Shown one piece after another: positions 5,855 through 8,995 of a stretch of 8,995 nt of DNA; within the stretch, counting starts at the first letter, position 1, and every line of letters begins with the position of its first letter. Under the pieces are notes generated by a model. The model was not told the DNA's origin. It saw only the letters and a program-made list of their open reading frames with translations, and ran no database searches. This stretch comes from DMER64 sp041652255. GTDB taxonomy: Bacteria; Bacteroidota; Bacteroidia; Bacteroidales; UBA932. Position numbers and translations under genes: made by a program. The stretch is from positions 1 to 8,995 of the forward strand of contig JBAZHT010000072.1 of assembly GCA_041652255.1 (NCBI GenBank). Direction: 5' to 3'.

Positions 5855-6574
5855 TTATAAAGAGAATGAACACGATATTTTTTTTGGCAGATTGCGGTAC
5901 CCGGTTTGCGTGTCCAGAAGCAGGTAACGCATGTGCAGGGTGTACGCCGGCAGGTCCAGGTTCCATACGGACCGGTAGTCCGGAATGGTGAACAAAACGA
6001 TCCGGGGATTTAACGGATCCGGGGAAGCCTCAACCGAGAGAAAATTGCGCATCTTCCCGGGATGGCATCCCCTCCCCGCCCCAACCAGCTGGATCTTTCC
6101 CAGGGCCCGGTACCGTAAAGGGTGTTCGGAATCCCCTACAAAAAGAGAAAACCGGAGCACCAAGTCGGTATTTCCGACAACTTGTGCGGAAACAAAAACG
6201 GTATGAAACGGGGGAAACGGTGCGAACGGTGCCGGTGCGGGAACGTGTTCGTTTCCCAGGGTGGCGAAGCCGTGGTAAGCCGATACAAACAGGTTGTACC
6301 CGCTGATGTGGTTTTCCTTCAGGAACGGAGGCCGGTGGGCTGTGACATTTCTTGCATGCATGGACCATTGCTTTTGCACCGGGTGGTCCAGCGACCGCCA
6401 GGCTTCCAGTGCCCGAAAATGCACCGTCTGGTGTTCCTGCTGCCACAGGGTCCCGGGGAACACCGGGGCCGGCCGGCTGCGGAAGCAGCATTTCCCGTAC
6501 CGATGGTAGAACGTGATGTTCCCCACTGACGACCAGCAGTCGGAAAACTTGATATTGGGGTGATAGACGGGCAT
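5855..6574 (-). CDS. DUF6266-like family protein, first gene of the cassette
   Basis: This is the third and most divergent related copy, function unknown. An in-frame GTG at 6580 would give 241 aa, but the ATG at 6574 (239 aa) is preferred because relatives start close to the [PH]-[PN]-x-I-[AK]-F segment. In the 239-aa numbering the N-terminal module shows PNIKFSDCWSSVGNITF (6-22), GKCCFRSRP (27-35), Q..VHF.ALEAWRSL (49-62), Q-x-W near 68-70, and HISGYNLFVSAYHG (89-102). A proline-rich linker follows (VPAPAPFAPFPP), then a beta region ending LHMRYLLLDTQTGYRNL. That last strand matches the N-x-x-TG strand of the others. Base composition is more GC-rich than in the neighbours. With its own upstream promoter it is the likely entry point for transcription of the minus-strand cassette. 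Confidence 0.75.
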   Translation of the reverse strand: MPVYHPNIKFSDCWSSVGNITFYHRYGKCCFRSRPAPVFPGTLWQQEHQTVHFRALEAWRSLDHPVQKQWSMHARNVTAHRPPFLKENHISGYNLFVSAYHGFATLGNEHVPAPAPFAPFPPFHTVFVSAQVVGNTDLVLRFSLFVGDSEHPLRYRALGKIQLVGAGRGCHPGKMRNFLSVEASPDPLNPRIVLFTIPDYRSVWNLDLPAYTLHMRYLLLDTQTGYRNLPKKISCSFSL

Positions 6575-6580
6575 AGGCAC

Positions 6581-6597
6581 CTATTACAAGTTACAAG
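6581..6597 (+). other. candidate right attachment core with 7-bp tandem repeat
   Basis: CTATTACAAGT (6581-6591) is an exact direct copy of 199-209. It overlaps a tandem pair of TTACAAG (6584-6590 and 6591-6597). It lies just before the first cassette gene, where an element end could be. The copy is short and the gene's likely promoter lies beyond it, so support is weak. Confidence 0.25.
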
Positions 6598-6629
6598 TCT
6601 TAAGCACAAGGCTTTCTTGTGGCTTGATA

Positions 6630-6637
6630 CAAAGGTA
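6630..6637 (-). promoter_or_regulatory. -7 box upstream of the 5855-6574 gene
   Basis: TACCTTTG on the minus strand (6637-6630) is an exact TAnnTTTG box. No good TTG is visible 19-21 bp upstream. The leader to the ATG would be about 48 nt and contains an imperfect hairpin (AAGCACAAG with CTTGTGGCTT, 6602-6624). Confidence 0.5.
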
Positions 6638-6933
6638 CGAAAACAGGGGCGTAAAGGATAACCCGTGAAACAGTCGGATTACACCGAAGTAAAACAATGC
6701 CGGGAAAAATACTACCGCCCCCTTCTTGGGGAAGATGTGGCAAAGGCTCATCTTCCCAGGCGGTGGAGATTTTTGCCGGGCGAACCCGAAGGGACCCAGG
6801 ACCTTTACATGGCACGGACCGGGGGCTGCCTTGGTAGTCTTTTTTATTTTTTGTGGGTGATCTGTTTTGGTTTTTTGATATGTGAGCCGCGAGGGTGCGA
6901 CGACAGCGAAGCGGAAGGAGCACGCTCGCCCTG
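6638..6933. other. gene-free stretch with hairpins
   Basis: No ORF here has recognisable protein character. The frame open at 6665-6952 is short and passes through low-complexity T-runs. One clear inverted repeat is GGGAAGATG (6729-6737) with CATCTTCCC (6749-6757), an 11-nt loop. A second possible structure, GGCTG/TAGTC (6824-6839) with wobble pairs and six T residues after it, could be a weak plus-strand terminator. Otherwise nothing can be assigned. Confidence 0.4.
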
Positions 6934-7870
6934 TTTTCTGCACTGCCGGTGAACGGAGCCAAGGGGAAGTGTGAAGCGGAGCAGACCGGAGGTCGCGAAG
7001 GCAACGTAGTGGCCAGAGCGTTCACGGGAGGGATGCGATGCGGAATAGTTCCATTCCGGTACTGTTGAAAGGTGTGCCCGCTGCGAAGCAGCGTGAACAC
7101 GATACCGCTCTCTTCCTTGTGAAGGCGGAGCCGGCACAGGGAAGGTTCTTTTGTTTTGCAGACCGTGATTGGAAAAAGGCGGATATGCAACAGGAAGCCA
7201 AGGCACTGAGCGTGCGAAGTTGCCCTGGCTACCTGGGGCATTTCCGCATCAAAGATGCCGGAACGGGGCTTTTGCGGGGGCGTGAGTGAAGTGACGCCGC
7301 AATTCAGGAACGGAACGGCACGAAACGAACGCTCCCGCTTGCCAGCATGGCGTATTGCGGGGTTTGGAATGGAACGCACCACGGGATGCAGTGGAATGAC
7401 AAACCCGGCATAGCCATATCGCTCTCTTTGCGGTGGCGGCGTAGCCGGCACGGCAAAGGTTTTCTGCTCTGACGATGAACGGAGTCCTGCGGATATGTGG
7501 AGCAGAACAGACCGGAGGTCGTGCAGGCAACGAAGTGGCCGGAGCGTTCACCAAAGGGATGCGAGGGGGAACATTTCCGTTTCGATGACGTTGACGGGTC
7601 TGCCCGCTGCGAAACAGCGTGAAGGTCATTCCGCTCTCTTCGCGGTAAAGGCGGAGCCGGAACCGGGAAGGTCTTAATGTGCCGGTGGTGATCCGGACCA
7701 CGGCGGATATGTGCAGCGGAGTGTCCCGGAGGTAGCGGAGGCCACGCAGGGGCAAGAGCGTTCACCGTTGGGATACGAAGCGGAACATGTCCGTTCCTAC
7801 GAATGGGGAGTCGGAGCTTATGTGCGTGAGAAGCATGGAGTGCAACGGAATGCAGGGAACACTCCCGCAC
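6934..7870. repeat. array of four divergent GC-rich, hairpin-bearing repeat units
   Basis: Four units can be aligned by shared blocks: about 6934-7153, 7154-7459, 7460-7676 and 7677-7870. Units 1 and 3 both begin TTTTCTGC and share GAACGGAG, ACCGGAGGTCG and GGCAACG. Units 1, 3 and 4 share GAGCGTTCAC followed by GGGATRCGA. Units 2, 3 and 4 share GCGGATATG (7179, 7489 and 7703). Units 1 to 3 end with GCTCTCTT plus a GCCGG block (7107, 7421 and 7632). Long open frames on the minus strand cross the array, but matching peptides fall into different frames from unit to unit, so I do not call a gene. Inside the units are hairpins CGGAAT/ATTCCG (7041-7058), GGAAC/GTTTC (7568-7583), GGAAC/GTTCC (7782-7797) and CGCTG/CAGCG (7079-7093 and 7605-7619). 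The array could be a structured RNA locus, a family of dispersed repeats or decayed DNA. Confidence 0.65.
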
Positions 7871-7953
7871 AGGATGGGTACGACAATACAGTTATCCCGG
7901 AAAAGCAAATGAATTATTTTCACCCTATTGGATTTTCTTTTTTAAGAAATGAT

Positions 7954-7983
7954 TTGAAATTAGTTGAAAAAGTGCTAAGTTTA
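7954..7983 (+). promoter_or_regulatory. possible plus-strand promoter
   Basis: TTG (7954-7956), a 19-bp spacer and TAAGTTTA (7976-7983) match the Bacteroidetes promoter pattern except for the last base of the -7 box. It would drive the small ORF at 8019. AT-richness here raises the chance of a false match. Confidence 0.3.
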
Positions 7984-8018
7984 CATGCCTAAGTTTCAGA
8001 AATAGTTACATTGTTCAC

Positions 8019-8204
8019 ATGCCCACACAAAACGTCAGATTTTCAGACACCCGTAAATTCCGGGATTTCCATTCTTTATTAGCCCTAGATAAGGGTAAAA
8101 AGCGGAATTTGGGCGCGAAGCTTCAGAAGTATATAATACACGTTATTTCTGCATCTATACCCCTGTTTTTTAATAGTATAGAAACGCCTTTATTGAATCT
8201 ATAA
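8019..8204 (+). CDS. small hypothetical ORF, 61 aa, doubtful
   Basis: The frame encodes a basic first half (RKFRDFHSLLALDKGKKRNLGAK) and a hydrophobic second half (YIIHVISASIPLFFNSI) ending in SIETPLLNL. I recognise no family. It starts about 35 nt after a possible promoter, which is its only positive support. A fragment of a lost mobile-element gene or a chance frame is equally possible. The region also contains a short hairpin (CCCTAGATAAGGG, 8084-8096), unusual within a small gene. Confidence 0.25.
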   Translation: MPTQNVRFSDTRKFRDFHSLLALDKGKKRNLGAKLQKYIIHVISASIPLFFNSIETPLLNL

Positions 8205-8208
8205 ACCG

Positions 8209-8871
8209 TTGGCACTCATGTTAAACAAAGACCAAAATGCACTACAAACTGACAGAAGAAATATTAGCATTGAGTGTTTCGAAATTTTGGGATAGTGCGA
8301 AACTTGAATGGAATTTTGAAACAGCTTACGAAAGTGAAGAACAACAAACTTGCTTGTGCGGACATTTCCCAATCACAAATATTTGTGTGATTAAAAATAG
8401 AAAGAATGGTGTGATTACTGAGGTTGGTAACTGTTGCATTAATAAATTCTTAGGGATTGATGAAGGAAATAAGATTTTCATTTCAATAAAAAGACTAAAA
8501 GATGATTTGACAAAAAGTATGAGCGTTGAAGTTGTTGAATATTTGAAAGAGAAACGAATCTTAAATGACTTTGAATATGAGTTTTATAGTAATATTCATA
8601 GAAAAAGAAATTTATCTGACAAACAACTTGATATAAAGAAAAAGATAAATAAAAAGCTTTTGGATTTTACAAGCTATGAAGCGAACTCTCAGTTTTCCAG
8701 AATTAACCTTGTTTTAGAATGGGCAAAAAGCAATCCTGATTTTAATAAAAACTTTATAAATTCATTGAAATCAAGTTGTGAGCGAAATGGAAAACTTACT
8801 GACAAACAGAAAATAGCATTGGAAAATATTATTACAAAATGGAAGATTGAATAAAAAAATACGAGTGCCAA
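8209..8871. repeat. 9-bp inverted repeat flanking an AT-rich gene
   Basis: TTGGCACTC (8209-8217) and GAGTGCCAA (8863-8871) are exact inverted copies. One lies 20 bp before the ATG and the other 9 bp after the stop of the 205-aa gene. They could be ends of a small mobile unit or paired ends of the transcript. No target duplication is obvious outside them. Confidence 0.4.
8237..8854 (+). CDS. hypothetical protein with CxCG...GNCC putative zinc motif
   Basis: This is a 205-aa, very AT-rich, Lys/Asn-rich gene unlike the GC-rich DNA just upstream, which suggests separate acquisition. Residues 39-67 hold C39-L-C41-G-H, a hydrophobic stretch with C50, a K-N-x-x-N-G turn, and V-G-N-C66-C67 before I-N-K-F. 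CxCG plus VGxxC is a pattern I associate with small zinc-binding domains in uncharacterised phage and plasmid proteins. The C-terminal half is helical and contains two copies of an L-[ST]-D-K-Q helix: LSDKQLDIKKKI (126-137) and LTDKQKIALENI (187-198). A nucleic-acid-binding role would fit but is not shown. No signal peptide or membrane segment is present. No clear TAnnTTTG promoter lies upstream. It stands alone between inverted repeats, with hairpins beyond its 3' end. Confidence 0.75.
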   Translation: MHYKLTEEILALSVSKFWDSAKLEWNFETAYESEEQQTCLCGHFPITNICVIKNRKNGVITEVGNCCINKFLGIDEGNKIFISIKRLKDDLTKSMSVEVVEYLKEKRILNDFEYEFYSNIHRKRNLSDKQLDIKKKINKKLLDFTSYEANSQFSRINLVLEWAKSNPDFNKNFINSLKSSCERNGKLTDKQKIALENIITKWKIE

Positions 8872-8888
8872 TAAATAGGAATATGAGC

Positions 8889-8944
8889 GGCGTGCAACGC
8901 CCAGCGATTATTCCCGGTTGAACTACATCTGCGGGATAGTCGCT
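8889..8944. repeat. two adjacent hairpins downstream of the zinc-motif gene
   Basis: GGCGT (8889-8893) pairs with ACGCC (8897-8901) over a 3-nt loop. Directly next, AGCGATTATTCCCG (8903-8916) pairs with CGGGATAGTCGCT (8932-8944), 13 pairs with one wobble and one bulged T, loop about 15 nt. No T-run follows, so this is not a standard terminator. It could be a recombination-site fold, a mobile-element end or an RNA structure. An ATG at 8985 may begin another gene outside the window. Confidence 0.45.
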
Positions 8945-8995
8945 ATGCACTTAAAGAAGGTTTTTATTGTATCTTAGAGATAGAATGGGCAGGAA

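Noticed and set aside
6665..6952. 95-codon plus-strand frame
   Set aside because: It crosses a hairpin and T-runs that give its only hydrophobic segment, and it ends inside repeat unit 1.
6600..7451. 283-codon open frame on the minus strand through the repeat array
   Set aside because: The composition is proline/arginine/serine-rich from GC-rich repeats, equivalent blocks fall in other frames in neighbouring units, and there is no recognisable domain.
7304..7870. Overlapping 168- and 188-codon minus-strand frames in the array
   Set aside because: They overlap each other in different frames and repeat the same translated repeat blocks. At most one could be real, and neither looks like a protein.
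6934..7870. CRISPR array
   Set aside because: Units are long (about 190-300 bp) and divergent, without short identical repeats and unique spacers, and no cas gene is present.
8209..8944. Integron cassette with attC site
   Set aside because: The flanking bases do not give the GTTRRRY / RYYYAAC core pair, and no integron-type integrase is nearby. Only the general look of a cassette remains.
1..8995. tRNA or rRNA gene as integration target
   Set aside because: I saw no cloverleaf-like sequence with a T-loop GTTCRANNC and no rRNA blocks, including near the candidate att sites.

Overview
The window looks like accessory DNA from a member of the Bacteroidetes, probably Bacteroidales. Four promoters carry the TAnnTTTG -7 box of the Bacteroidetes primary sigma factor (TAttTTTG, TAtaTTTG twice, TAccTTTG). 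The tyrosine recombinase, the M15 peptidase and the membrane-anchored protein beside it also resemble families common in Bacteroidetes prophages. No sequence search was run, so all family names rest on motifs and recalled resemblance.

Left end (1-360): two intrinsic terminators close an upstream gene, followed by a regulatory region with direct repeats and three TCGGGG-type sites, one lying inside the integrase promoter. The tyrosine recombinase (361-1722, +) has a complete R-K-H-R-H-Y active site.

Cassette (1735-6574, all on -): read in transcription order, it holds a protein related to two others in the cassette (5855-6574), a longer relative with a C-terminal extension (4701-5768), an orphan beta-rich protein (3972-4688), a third relative (3170-3856), a strong terminator-like hairpin, then three genes joined by ATGA overlaps: a holin-like or spanin-like membrane protein with a coiled coil (2693-3073), an M15-type peptidase/endolysin (2259-2696), and a DUF6808-like protein with an N-terminal membrane anchor and beta-strands with an aromatic C-terminus (1735-2262). 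The last gene converges on the integrase, with 12 bp between their stop codons. This looks like the lysis and integration end of a prophage. However, no capsid, portal, terminase or replication gene lies in the window, and transcription of the strand starts just upstream of 6574. The cassette is therefore either a strongly reduced prophage or a compact lysis-bearing integrative element. An 11-bp direct repeat (199-209 and 6581-6591) brackets integrase plus cassette and is a weak att candidate.

6590-7910 is GC-rich and has no credible gene. Its main content is four divergent tandem units (about 6934-7870) with hairpins, some of which keep their pairing although bases changed. 7910-8995 turns sharply AT-rich and holds a small doubtful ORF, a 205-aa gene with a CxCG...GNCC putative zinc-binding motif flanked by a 9-bp inverted repeat, and two adjacent hairpins at the right edge.
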